From Oenanthe sinensis (lineage: Eukaryota; Streptophyta; Magnoliopsida; Apiales; Apiaceae): 64,000 bases of DNA. The notes under the pieces were generated by a model that saw only the letters and a list, made by a program, of their open reading frames with translations, searched no databases and had not been told where the DNA came from. The position numbers and the translations under genes are program-made. The stretch is taken from assembly GCA_028671895.1 (NCBI GenBank), contig CM053796.1:40298860-40362859 (forward strand), read 5' to 3'. Below are positions 1 through 8,549 of this stretch, in pieces. Each line of letters starts with the position of its first letter. The first letter of the stretch is position 1.

Positions 1-3000
1 TGTTTTCAGAAGAATCATCTATTTGAAATATTGCAGCCCTTAGAGCATAAATTGATGACCTTTCCATCCTTTCATCTAAGACAATGCAACAGGTCTTCAT
101 TCCATCAGGATTTAAAATTAGTGTAGGAATCCCTAACACCATCTTGACCTTTGCATCTCCCTTTCTCATAGCTCTTCTTGTTCCATCTTCAAGTAAATAC
201 CCAAACTCATAATCTTCAGACTTTATCATCATCAATCTTTCACTCTTCTTCTTTTCAGCTATTTTTCTTTCAAGAATCTTTCTCCACTTTGAAGTTGCTT
301 CATTTTCATCATTGAGCAGATATAGAACATGTTCAAGTTCTTTAGATGCCTTATCCTTCAGATTTTCTTCAGCAATCTTCAAAACTCTCCCATCTTCTAG
401 AAAATACAGAAGCTTCTCCTTAGCTTGAGCTCCATCAAAACTATCTTTCACTATGTTAACAGATATTAATTTGTCAAGATGTTCTTGAGACAGCTCTTCT
501 TCAGGTTTATCTTTTAATGAATAAGGATCTCTGAAGATGTTTGCTTCACCTCTGTAGATCTTAGCATGTGTATCACCAATACCACCCTTGTTGTTTCCAA
601 GCCTGGCATTGAGTGTCAGAGTTTGAGTTGTAGTCCACAGAGGATCAGACTTTTTCTTTCTGATCAGAGATGGTTGATGATCTTCTTCTTCAACATCAAA
701 CCTAGATCCACCTGGTAGAAAAGTTGTTCCCATCATAGTAAGAGATGTTTGTGGTTTGGTTGGAGCTTTTTGTTGAATTCTTGAGGATGATCTGGTTTGA
801 ATTTCTGAGACTTGTTTTGGTTGATCAATTATCTTAGGAGCTTCAACAGATTTGATTTGAGTAGGCTTGGATTCTGACTTCTTCTTTTGAGCAGGTGCCT
901 TTTTCACATATTTTCTCTTCTTCTTTTCTTGAGCATTTTTATTTCCAGACTTTTTCAGTTCAGCTTCCACAGCAACAGGATCCATTCCTGGATTTTCTTC
1001 TTCAAACATTTTCTTTGCCAGTTCTGCATCTTTTAAGTTTTGTTCTTCAATCCTCTCAGGCTTATCTTCTTCTTCAAGCCTTTTTGCTAATTCCAAATCA
1101 GCATCTATCAGAGTTTGCTTGTCGTCAGAGTGTACATCAGACTTTGATGTCATCAGAGTTTGTGAGGTTGTCAGAGTTTGTCTTATCAGAGTTTGCTTTC
1201 CTTCCTTATGACTCCCATGATCTTCATCATCAAGTTTGTCAGAGTTTAGAATTTCATCCTCTTTGCATTTGTCTGAACCCTTCTCCCCCTTTCTGACATC
1301 ATTCCCAATGTGCTCAGTAAAAATTTGAACGAAGTTTGTGAGCATGCCCTGCATAGAAGTGACAGAGACAGAAATCTCATCAACCTTGGATTCCAAAGCA
1401 TTCTGCTTGTCTGAAATGTTCTTTATCTTCATGCCTAAAGAATTCTGAGAAGTAGAGAAGGTAGATTCAACAGCTGCTGTAGATTTAGTGACAAAGTCCT
1501 TAAGACCACTAACTTCACTCTTAAGTCCTTTGGTCATTATGGTAGATGCCTTCAAGAGTGTCTTGAGTTCTGGAGAGTTTATTTCTTTATCAGCTTTATT
1601 GACCAAGTCAATAACATGAGGCCATGGAATAGTTGCCTCAGGAAACTTCCAAGAGAAATCCCAAATTTCTTGTCTGTGAGAGGTAAGGTAATCTTCAGTT
1701 GAAGTCTTTGGAGTAGAAGAGAAATCCCTGCTGACACCCTCTGCATTTAGATCAGCCTCAATTTGACCTTTGAGATTTTCCACCACCATGTAATCAGGAT
1801 AAGCCATTTGCAATCTGTCAAGTGCATCATAAGAGTTGACAGGCCACCTTTTGGTGTTATACCGCTGTGTGAAGGGAATGGAGAGATCTGTGACTACTTC
1901 ATCAGCAAAAATCACATCATCAGAATCTGAGTCCTTTCCATCAGAATTTAATAATTCAGCAGTGTTTGGCACAGCATCAGAGTTTGCAGAAATAGGTAAA
2001 CTCTGAGTACCTGCACAAATAACAGAACACCCTAAATCACTCTGATTTTTTAAAGTAATCTCATTACTTCTCACATCACACATATCATAACTTTCAATAG
2101 TTAGATTTTGCTCACTAGAAGTAACTAACTTCTTTCTCAATTCTACCTCTCCTTTTGCCAGATCCTGTGTCTGCCTCTCATTAATTCTGTTTTCCACACA
2201 TTTTACCTCAGACTCACCAGAAAGGTTCAACACACAATGTCCTACAGAAATAAGAGGTGGCTGAGAAAGGATATCTGTAGTCACATGAATAGGGGTATCC
2301 TTTTTAGGACTATCCATGATCATCCCAGCAGTAAATGTAGGAAACATAAATTCTGAACTTATGCAATCAGAGAATGTAAGTTCTGAAGAAAAGTCAGAGT
2401 TTATACCTTGATCCTTGGAAGTTGTAGATGGAGTCTCCATGGGCTGTGTAGAAATTGGTTGCACTAAAATAGCATCAGAGGGTGCCTGTGGAGCTTCATC
2501 AGAGTTTGTCTGTCTAACATGTAAGTCTTGGTCTGCAATCATAAGAGGGATGATTGGTTCTTGTGTGACCTGAGTCATATCTGTAGCTGCTTCACCACTT
2601 TGAGGTGAAGGTTCTTGTGGGCTTGACTCTGCCAGAGATTGGCCTTCAGCATCAGCAACAGCAATGTCTTTTATAATAGATTGAGTGCCTGCATCCAAAC
2701 TTTGATTGAATGGTTCTTGTGTGGCTGGGGCCTTGACAACTTCTTCAACCCTTTGAGCTGAAGGTTCTTGTGGATTGTACCCCTGATCAATGCTGGCTTC
2801 ACTTGCTGGAATTGTGGCTTCTATTGAACTTTGATCAATAGGTTCTTGTGTACCTGGCCCTTCAAGGACTGCTACCTCACTTTGAGAAGTAGGTTCTTGT
2901 GTGTCCTGGCCAAAAGTGACAGACTTTTTCTTCTTTCTTGAAAAACGTTGAGGACTAAGAGATGCTGACGATGACTTTGATTTCTTTGCCTCCATTTCTC

Positions 3001-3847
3001 TTCTTACTTCTTCAGCCAGTTCCCTTGCTCTTTCATAAGATATCTCCTTTATGACTTGCTTTGGAGACTTTGTAGGAGAATCAGATACTGGTATAGGACC
3101 AGCTTCTTCTGGAGTGACATATGGCCCATCTTTCAAATAATTGTGTTGTCGCTCCTGTTCAGCCTTGAGCCCAATCATGTTCTCAATTGGAACTGGTAAT
3201 CCAGGTTCCTTCCAAGGAATATTTGCCTTCCAGCAACCCCATGCTTCACCAGAGTTTATCAAGACATTAGTGGTTGGCTCAGAGTTTGTAATGTCTTCAG
3301 AGTTTAAATCTTGAGGTTTAGGCTGATCAGAGATTAGGACGTCAGAGTTTAGAGCTGCATCAGAGTTTATCCCTGCAGTGTTTGCAGCCTCAGAGTTTGC
3401 AAGTTTGACTAATCTTCTCCTCTTTTTCTTTACCTCAGCCCCAGTCTCAGAAGCCTGTTCAACTGTCGTTCTTTTAGCAAAAACGAACTCTTCATCAGAA
3501 TTTGTATTTTCATCAATTAATTTCCTCTTTTTGAGAGTAGATTCTGTTACTGACTTCCCCTTCCTTTTGCTGGAACCCTGTTGAGAGGTGTGTTTTGCAA
3601 CTACAGTCTGTTGAGAGACTGTAGAGGTTGGCAAAGGTGTTTGGGAGTCAGTGTTTGGAGGGTGGCTTGGGTTTGAATCAGAGGGTGCTAAACTCTGATC
3701 CATAGCCACTGAGATGAAATCCCTGCCATACATGGTAGGCATTCTCTGATTTAAGAGAAGCCTGACCCATGTGGGATAAAAGAGAGGAGAGAGATTACCT
3801 TTCTTAGTGTCCTTCCTAGCTAGGTCAGCAAAAATTCTTTTGTTCAT
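1..3847 (-). CDS. Long accessory ORF of the copia element, open at the window edge
   Basis: An open frame of at least 1282 codons runs from ATG 3847-3845 leftwards to base 1 and beyond; I found no stop in the stretches I checked. The ATG overlaps the TGA of the upstream envelope-like ORF (ATGA). The product is hydrophilic. It has a basic stretch near residues 90-155 (KKRR-type clusters), repeated NSD and QEP-type short motifs, acidic and lysine-rich low-complexity segments, and a likely coiled-coil part around 2.0-2.6 kb from its start. Sireviruses carry variable post-pol ORFs, but I recognise no domain here. The short plus-strand frames over it, for example 895-1296 and 3378-3584, are antisense shadows. 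Function unknown. Confidence 0.7.
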   Translation of the reverse strand, partial: MNKRIFADLARKDTKKGNLSPLFYPTWVRLLLNQRMPTMYGRDFISVAMDQSLAPSDSNPSHPPNTDSQTPLPTSTVSQQTVVAKHTSQQGSSKRKGKSVTESTLKKRKLIDENTNSDEEFVFAKRTTVEQASETGAEVKKKRRRLVKLANSEAANTAGINSDAALNSDVLISDQPKPQDLNSEDITNSEPTTNVLINSGEAWGCWKANIPWKEPGLPVPIENMIGLKAEQERQHNYLKDGPYVTPEEAGPIPVSDSPTKSPKQVIKEISYERARELAEEVRREMEAKKSKSSSASLSPQRFSRKKKKSVTFGQDTQEPTSQSEVAVLEGPGTQEPIDQSSIEATIPASEASIDQGYNPQEPSAQRVEEVVKAPATQEPFNQSLDAGTQSIIKDIAVADAEGQSLAESSPQEPSPQSGEAATDMTQVTQEPIIPLMIADQDLHVRQTNSDEAPQAPSDAILVQPISTQPMETPSTTSKDQGINSDFSSELTFSDCISSEFMFPTFTAGMIMDSPKKDTPIHVTTDILSQPPLISVGHCVLNLSGESEVKCVENRINERQTQDLAKGEVELRKKLVTSSEQNLTIESYDMCDVRSNEITLKNQSDLGCSVICAGTQSLPISANSDAVPNTAELLNSDGKDSDSDDVIFADEVVTDLSIPFTQRYNTKRWPVNSYDALDRLQMAYPDYMVVENLKGQIEADLNAEGVSRDFSSTPKTSTEDYLTSHRQEIWDFSWKFPEATIPWPHVIDLVNKADKEINSPELKTLLKASTIMTKGLKSEVSGLKDFVTKSTAAVESTFSTSQNSLGMKIKNISDKQNALESKVDEISVSVTSMQGMLTNFVQIFTEHIGNDVRKGEKGSDKCKEDEILNSDKLDDEDHGSHKEGKQTLIRQTLTTSQTLMTSKSDVHSDDKQTLIDADLELAKRLEEEDKPERIEEQNLKDAELAKKMFEEENPGMDPVAVEAELKKSGNKNAQEKKKRKYVKKAPAQKKKSESKPTQIKSVEAPKIIDQPKQVSEIQTRSSSRIQQKAPTKPQTSLTMMGTTFLPGGSRFDVEEEDHQPSLIRKKKSDPLWTTTQTLTLNARLGNNKGGIGDTHAKIYRGEANIFRDPYSLKDKPEEELSQEHLDKLISVNIVKDSFDGAQAKEKLLYFLEDGRVLKIAEENLKDKASKELEHVLYLLNDENEATSKWRKILERKIAEKKKSERLMMIKSEDYEFGYLLEDGTRRAMRKGDAKVKMVLGIPTLILNPDGMKTCCIVLDERMERSSIYALRAAIFQIDDSSEN

Positions 3848-4536
3848 AAAAAACTAGCTAAACTCTGATCATTCTCAAGACTTACATTAGGCAACAAATA
3901 ATTAAAAATTAACTGAAGAAATCTAGCAAAGTATATGGTGTGAACATCATCATTAATTTTGCTAGCTAGCTGCCTAATTATTAAACAAGGAAAATTGAAA
4001 TTGAGATTATGGGTCAGAGAATACCCAATCTGTTGTGCTAGTTGTGGGATTGCATCAAAATTTGTGCATTTGCCTGTGAAGGCCCTTGTAATGCAATCGA
4101 AGAAAAAACTCCATTCTCTTCGAAGATTGGGTCTTGTCAGGCTCCCTAACTTTGATAGGCTTCCTCCATAGCCTATAGACCTGAAAAACCCCTTGACCTG
4201 TTCATCTCCAACAAGGTCATCATACACAGCCACTTCTGGTAGATGTAGAGCTTGTCTCACCACAGCAGGAGTAATTGTGTGTTTTCCATTGCATTGAAAT
4301 GTGATAATGGGTTCTTCATCATCATCAGCATTGTTGTACGTAGCAGTGGACCATATTCTTACCAGAGATTGAGCAGAAAAGTTTAATGGTTCCTGGAGTG
4401 CATAGCCAATATAACTTTGTGCTAGAAAATCCTGGACAACATGAAAATCTTCAGGTGCATCCGTCTTATTTAACAAAGAAATATAGTTTGTGGCAGCAAA
4501 AGTATAGTTTTGGAAGGTTTGACCTTTGGATGCCAT
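3844..4536 (-). CDS. Envelope-like / plant transposon accessory protein of the copia element
   Basis: A 230 aa ORF starting MASKGQTFQNYTF lies downstream of pol in the same orientation. Its composition and position match the envelope-like or putative plant transposon protein ORFs of SIRE1-type elements, which in my experience share segments like the one around residues 80-110 (QCNGKHTITPAVVRQALHLP). I see no signal peptide or clear transmembrane pair, so an envelope function is not shown. The ORF ends in TGA at 3846-3844, directly after the heptamer T TTT TTA (3853-3847), and the next ORF begins in the -1 frame at that point. Either a programmed frameshift or a one-base loss in the T run could explain the junction. 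Confidence 0.65.
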   Translation of the reverse strand: MASKGQTFQNYTFAATNYISLLNKTDAPEDFHVVQDFLAQSYIGYALQEPLNFSAQSLVRIWSTATYNNADDDEEPIITFQCNGKHTITPAVVRQALHLPEVAVYDDLVGDEQVKGFFRSIGYGGSLSKLGSLTRPNLRREWSFFFDCITRAFTGKCTNFDAIPQLAQQIGYSLTHNLNFNFPCLIIRQLASKINDDVHTIYFARFLQLIFNYLLPNVSLENDQSLASFL

Positions 4537-5071
4537 TGAAACAAGAAAGAGTTGCAGGTTAGAGCAGTTTAGGGTTTGTGCGTAAGTGAGAAGTAATAGA
4601 TACAGATGATTAATTCAAAATGACAATATGAATTAAACTGTGCCCTTTCAATTGCATAAAAACTGTAGTGGGACACGTGGCAAAAGCTGATTAAAAAAAA
4701 AATTATTAGTACAAGTCTCAAAATTCAGCAGGTGTTTGTGTACTGTGTAATGATATGAATCGACAGTCGTGAGAAACACGCGCTTTATTATAAATCCAAC
4801 CAGAGAATAATAATTATGATGTCACAAAAAGAAATATAATGTCATAAATGTGATCTCAGAGTTTACCACGTAATCAGAGTTTACAGATCAGAGTTTGTAT
4901 GAGTCAGAGTTTAGTATGTACTGTCAGAGTTTACCACATACTTTGACAGAGTTTACCATAAATACTGAGAACTTGTGATCAAAGATTAGTTGATATAATG
5001 ATCAGAGTTTACTCCATTTTCATCAGAGTTTACCCCATACTCTGACATAGACTCTGATTGTCTGAAACTTG
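4537..5071 (-). repeat. Non-coding spacer between pol and the envelope-like ORF, with a CAGAGTTT word array
   Basis: About 535 bases without an ORF. Between 4855 and 5045 the word CAGAGTTT (plus strand) occurs eight times, usually followed by a or g and preceded by t, with irregular spacing of roughly 13-60 bases. This is the same word that recurs in gag, pol and the accessory ORF. Here it cannot be explained by protein coding. The remainder (4560-4850) is AT-rich and featureless. Confidence 0.75.
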
Positions 5072-8000
5072 CTAAGTTGAGCCACTTGACACCATCCCTA
5101 ATTCAGAAACCAGTCTGTTAAATGTTGCTTCAGGCAGAGGTTTTGTGAAGATATCTGCTAACTGTTGATCTGTAGGAACAAAATGCAATTCAATTGTGCC
5201 TTCTTCCACATGTTCCCTTATGAAGTGATATCTGATACTGATGTGCTTTGTCAGAGAATGTTGAACTGGATTCCCTGTCATTGCAATAGCACTTTGGTTA
5301 TCACAATAAATAGGAATTTTTGAGAATTTCAAACCATAGTCTAGCAATTGATTTCTCATCCATAAGATTTGTGCACAGCAGCTTCCAGCAGCAATATATT
5401 CAGCCTCTGCAGTTGATGTTGAAATTGACTTCTGTTTCTTGCTTTGCCATGATACAAGTCTTCCACCTAAAAATTGACAACTCCCACTTGTGCTTTTCCT
5501 GTCAATCTTGCATCCTGCAAAGTCAGCATCTGAATATCCTATCAATTTGAAATCAGACTCCCTAGGATACCACAAGCCAAGATTAGCAGTGCCCTTGAGA
5601 TATCTGAAAATCCTTTTCACAGCAATCAAATGAGGTGCTCTTGGATTTGCTTGAAATCTAGCACATAGACATGTGGCAAACATTATGTCTGGTCTACTTG
5701 CAGTTAAATAAAGTAGAGAACCAATCATTCCTCTGTATGCTGTAATATCAACAGGTTCTCCAGTGTCTTGATCAAGTTTTGTTGCAGTAGCCATGGGAGT
5801 TGTAGCAGATGCAGAATCTTGCATTTGAAATTTAGTGAGTAGATTCTTTGTGTATTTAGACTGATTAATGAAGATCCCTTCTTCAGTCTGTTTCACTTGT
5901 AAACCCAGAAAATAACTTAATTCTCCCATCATACTCATTTGATACCTGGACTGCATTAACTTTGAAAATCTTTCACAGAGTTTCTCATTAGTGGAACCAA
6001 ATATAATATCATCAACATATATTTGAACCAATAATAAATCCTTACCTTGAGTTCTATAAAACAAGGTTTTATCAATTGTTCCTCTAGTGAAACCATTTTC
6101 AAGTAAGAATAGAGCCAGAGTTTCATACCAGGCCCTTGGTGCTTGCTTTAGTCCATATAAAGCTTTATCCAGTCTGTAGACATGATTTGGATATTTTGGA
6201 TTGACAAAACCAGGTGGTTGTTCAACATAGACTTCTTCTTCAAGTTCACCATTTAAAAATGCACTTTTAACATCCATTTGGTAGACCTTGAATTTCTTAT
6301 TTGCAGCATAAGCAAGAAAAATTCTGATTGCCTCAAGTCTAGCTACAGGAGCATAGGTTTCATCATAATCAATCCCCTCCTGTTGTGAATAACCTTTGGC
6401 TACCAGTCTTGCCTTGTTTCTTGTAATTATTCCATCAGAGTCTGTCTTGTTCCTGAATACCCATTTTGTGCCAACAATAGATCTGTTCTTTGGCCTTGGA
6501 ACTAGGGTCCAAACTTCATTCCTTTCAAACTCGTTCAATTCTTCCTGCATTGCAGTAATCCAATCTGCATCTTTCAAAGCATCTTCAATCCTTTTTGGTT
6601 CTGTTTGTGAAAGAAAACTATGAAATAGACATTCATTTTGAGTAGCTTTTCTTGTTTTTATTCCACTCTCCAGATCACCTATGATTAAATCAGGTGTGTG
6701 ATCTTTGGTCCATTTTCTTGGATGTGGAAAGTTCCTTGAACTAGATGCTCCCCCATGATCTGTGCCTTCATAGAATGATCCTTCTGTAAATGATGATCCT
6801 CCCCTTGAAGATGTGTTTCCATCAGTGTTTGATGTCTCAGAGTTTATGTACTCAGAGTTTGAATTATCAGAGATTGAGGTATCAGTGTTTGTGGTCTCAG
6901 AGTTTGAAAGATCAGAGTTTGTGTTGTTCAGAGTTTGGTCAGACTCTGATATTTCAATTGTTGAATCTCCAATGTCAGTATGTGATTGTTGTTGCTCCCC
7001 CTCAACATGTGCAGTTTCTTCAATTTCTATTTCAATCATTTCTGAATCAGAGTTTAAAGAATCAGAGTTTACCTCTCCAGGATTTGGTTGATCAGTGTTT
7101 ATCTCGTCAGAGTTTGGTTCAACAGAGTTTATTTTCTGCAGTTCATTCTCAAATCTCAGTGTTTCTTGAGCATCTTTATCATATAACCCAGCTATCTTCC
7201 CTTCATCAAAGGAGACATTAATTGATTCCATGACTGTCCTTGTCCTTAAATTGAATACTTTGAATGCCCTTGAAGAGGTTTTAGAAGTTGTTGCATATCC
7301 AATAAAAATTCCCTCATCTGCTTTAAGTTCAAACTTCTTCAATTGTTCAGGATGTGTCTTGAGAATAAAACACTTGCTTCCAAAGATGTGAAAGTACTTG
7401 ACATTAGGCTTTCTTCCTTTCAAAGATTCATATGGAGTCATTCCATGTTTGTTAATTAAGGAACAATTCTGAGTGATGCATGCAGTGTTCACAGCTTCTG
7501 CCCAAAAATAAGTAGGTAGCTTTGCTCCTTCGAGCATTGTTCTGGCAGCTTCTATTAGAGTTCTGTTCTTTCTTTCAACAACACCATTTTGTTGAGGTGT
7601 GCCAGGTGCTGAGAATTGTTGAGTGATGCCTTTTGTTGAGCAGAATTCCTCCATTGTAGAGTTCTTAAACTCTGTTCCATTGTCACTCCTTAGATTCTTT
7701 ACTTTGTGAGTTGATCCATTCTCAATCATTGCAATATGATCAATAATTGTTTCTGCAGTTTCATCCTTCTTGTGCAAAAAGTATACCCAAGTAAATCTAG
7801 TGAAATCATCAACTATTACCAGAGTGTATTTCTTCTTTCCAATGGACATTATGTTAACTGGACCAAATAAGTCAAGATGCAATAGATGAAAAGGTTGATC
7901 AATAGAGTTTTCAGTTTTGCTCTTGAAAGATGTCTTCCTTTGTTTGGCCTTTTGACATGAATCACAGAGTCCATCAGGATGAAATTGAACTTTTGGAAGA

Positions 8001-8491
8001 CCTCTAACTAGGTCCTTCTTTACCAATTCATTAATGTTTCCAAAGTTCAAGTGACACAACTTTTTGTGCCAATTCCAGCTTTCCATTGGTGATGCCTTTC
8101 CAAGTAGACAGGTCAAGGGACCATTAGAATTAACATCCAAGCTAGCTTCAAATAGGTTGTTATGTCTGTGGCCAATAAGAGCTACTTTTCCATTTTTCTT
8201 GCTTTTCACTTCACAATGAGTTCCATGAAATTCCACAGAGAAACCTTTGTCTGTCATTTGACTCACACTGAGCAGATTATGTTTGAGTCCTTCAACCAAA
8301 GCTACATTTTCAATGATGACATTTCCAATCACAATGTTGCCATATCCCAGTATTCTTCCTATGTTGCCATCTCCATAAGATACTGCTGGGCCAGCCTTCT
8401 CCTCAAACTCTGAAAGCAGGGATTTATTTCCAGTCATATGTGCAGAACATCCACTATCAATTACCAGAATGTTTTTCCTGTTTCCCTGCAA
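5072..8491 (-). CDS. pol: Ty1/copia Pol polyprotein (protease-integrase-RT-RNase H)
   Basis: 1139 codons without a break. Visible in order: the protease active site DSG at residues 12-14; the integrase zinc finger (HKKLCH ... CDSC) near 140-180; the integrase core with LHLDLFGP, RSDNGTEF and NGVVERKN; an Asn/Ser/Asp-rich linker; RT with YQMDVKSAFLNGE and YVDD at residues 825-828; and RNase H with YSDADFAG, STAEAEY and YCDNQSA. Order and motifs are those of Ty1/copia, so it should make and integrate element cDNA in virus-like particles. The frame is the same as gag, but TAA and TGA lie between them. The first codon given is TTG; the true start may be supplied by fusion to Gag. The linker carries nine CAGAGTTT words read as N-S-D or N-S-E. 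Confidence 0.96.
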   Translation of the reverse strand: MQGNRKNILVIDSGCSAHMTGNKSLLSEFEEKAGPAVSYGDGNIGRILGYGNIVIGNVIIENVALVEGLKHNLLSVSQMTDKGFSVEFHGTHCEVKSKKNGKVALIGHRHNNLFEASLDVNSNGPLTCLLGKASPMESWNWHKKLCHLNFGNINELVKKDLVRGLPKVQFHPDGLCDSCQKAKQRKTSFKSKTENSIDQPFHLLHLDLFGPVNIMSIGKKKYTLVIVDDFTRFTWVYFLHKKDETAETIIDHIAMIENGSTHKVKNLRSDNGTEFKNSTMEEFCSTKGITQQFSAPGTPQQNGVVERKNRTLIEAARTMLEGAKLPTYFWAEAVNTACITQNCSLINKHGMTPYESLKGRKPNVKYFHIFGSKCFILKTHPEQLKKFELKADEGIFIGYATTSKTSSRAFKVFNLRTRTVMESINVSFDEGKIAGLYDKDAQETLRFENELQKINSVEPNSDEINTDQPNPGEVNSDSLNSDSEMIEIEIEETAHVEGEQQQSHTDIGDSTIEISESDQTLNNTNSDLSNSETTNTDTSISDNSNSEYINSETSNTDGNTSSRGGSSFTEGSFYEGTDHGGASSSRNFPHPRKWTKDHTPDLIIGDLESGIKTRKATQNECLFHSFLSQTEPKRIEDALKDADWITAMQEELNEFERNEVWTLVPRPKNRSIVGTKWVFRNKTDSDGIITRNKARLVAKGYSQQEGIDYDETYAPVARLEAIRIFLAYAANKKFKVYQMDVKSAFLNGELEEEVYVEQPPGFVNPKYPNHVYRLDKALYGLKQAPRAWYETLALFLLENGFTRGTIDKTLFYRTQGKDLLLVQIYVDDIIFGSTNEKLCERFSKLMQSRYQMSMMGELSYFLGLQVKQTEEGIFINQSKYTKNLLTKFQMQDSASATTPMATATKLDQDTGEPVDITAYRGMIGSLLYLTASRPDIMFATCLCARFQANPRAPHLIAVKRIFRYLKGTANLGLWYPRESDFKLIGYSDADFAGCKIDRKSTSGSCQFLGGRLVSWQSKKQKSISTSTAEAEYIAAGSCCAQILWMRNQLLDYGLKFSKIPIYCDNQSAIAMTGNPVQHSLTKHISIRYHFIREHVEEGTIELHFVPTDQQLADIFTKPLPEATFNRLVSELGMVSSGST

Positions 8492-8549
8492 TCAGTAAAT
8501 GCAATTTAATTAGAAGATTTTGGGGACCCAAACTAGTTTGGGTCCTTTC
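8489..8549 (-). other. gag-pol junction with two in-frame stops and a splice-acceptor-like end
   Basis: Gag and pol share a reading frame. Gag ends TAA (8512-8510); five codons later comes TGA (8494-8492); pol continues immediately after. The sense sequence between them contains CTAAT and ends in ATTGCAG just before the pol GGAAAC, so it reads like a branch point plus 3' splice site. A GT lies upstream in the last Gag codons. Pol could be reached by splicing or by reading through two stops; neither is proven. Confidence 0.4.

Noticed and set aside
895..1296. 133-codon plus-strand ORF rich in Ser, Glu, Phe, and similar plus frames at 3378, 6790 and 6813
   Set aside because: They are antisense to the accessory ORF and pol and are built from the CAGAGTTT word read on the wrong strand (SEF repeats).
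3844..3856. Relationship of the element to lentiviruses because of the T TTT TTA site
   Set aside because: The heptamer is short and recurs by convergence; pol is clearly Ty1/copia, so only the mechanism is comparable.
3844..4536. True viral envelope glycoprotein
   Set aside because: No signal peptide, no convincing transmembrane anchor and no glycoprotein-type cysteine pattern seen; envelope-like is only a positional name.
4855..5045. Regular repeats that could be a CRISPR-like array
   Set aside because: The repeat unit is only 8-10 bases with irregular gaps, in a plant retrotransposon; no array structure.
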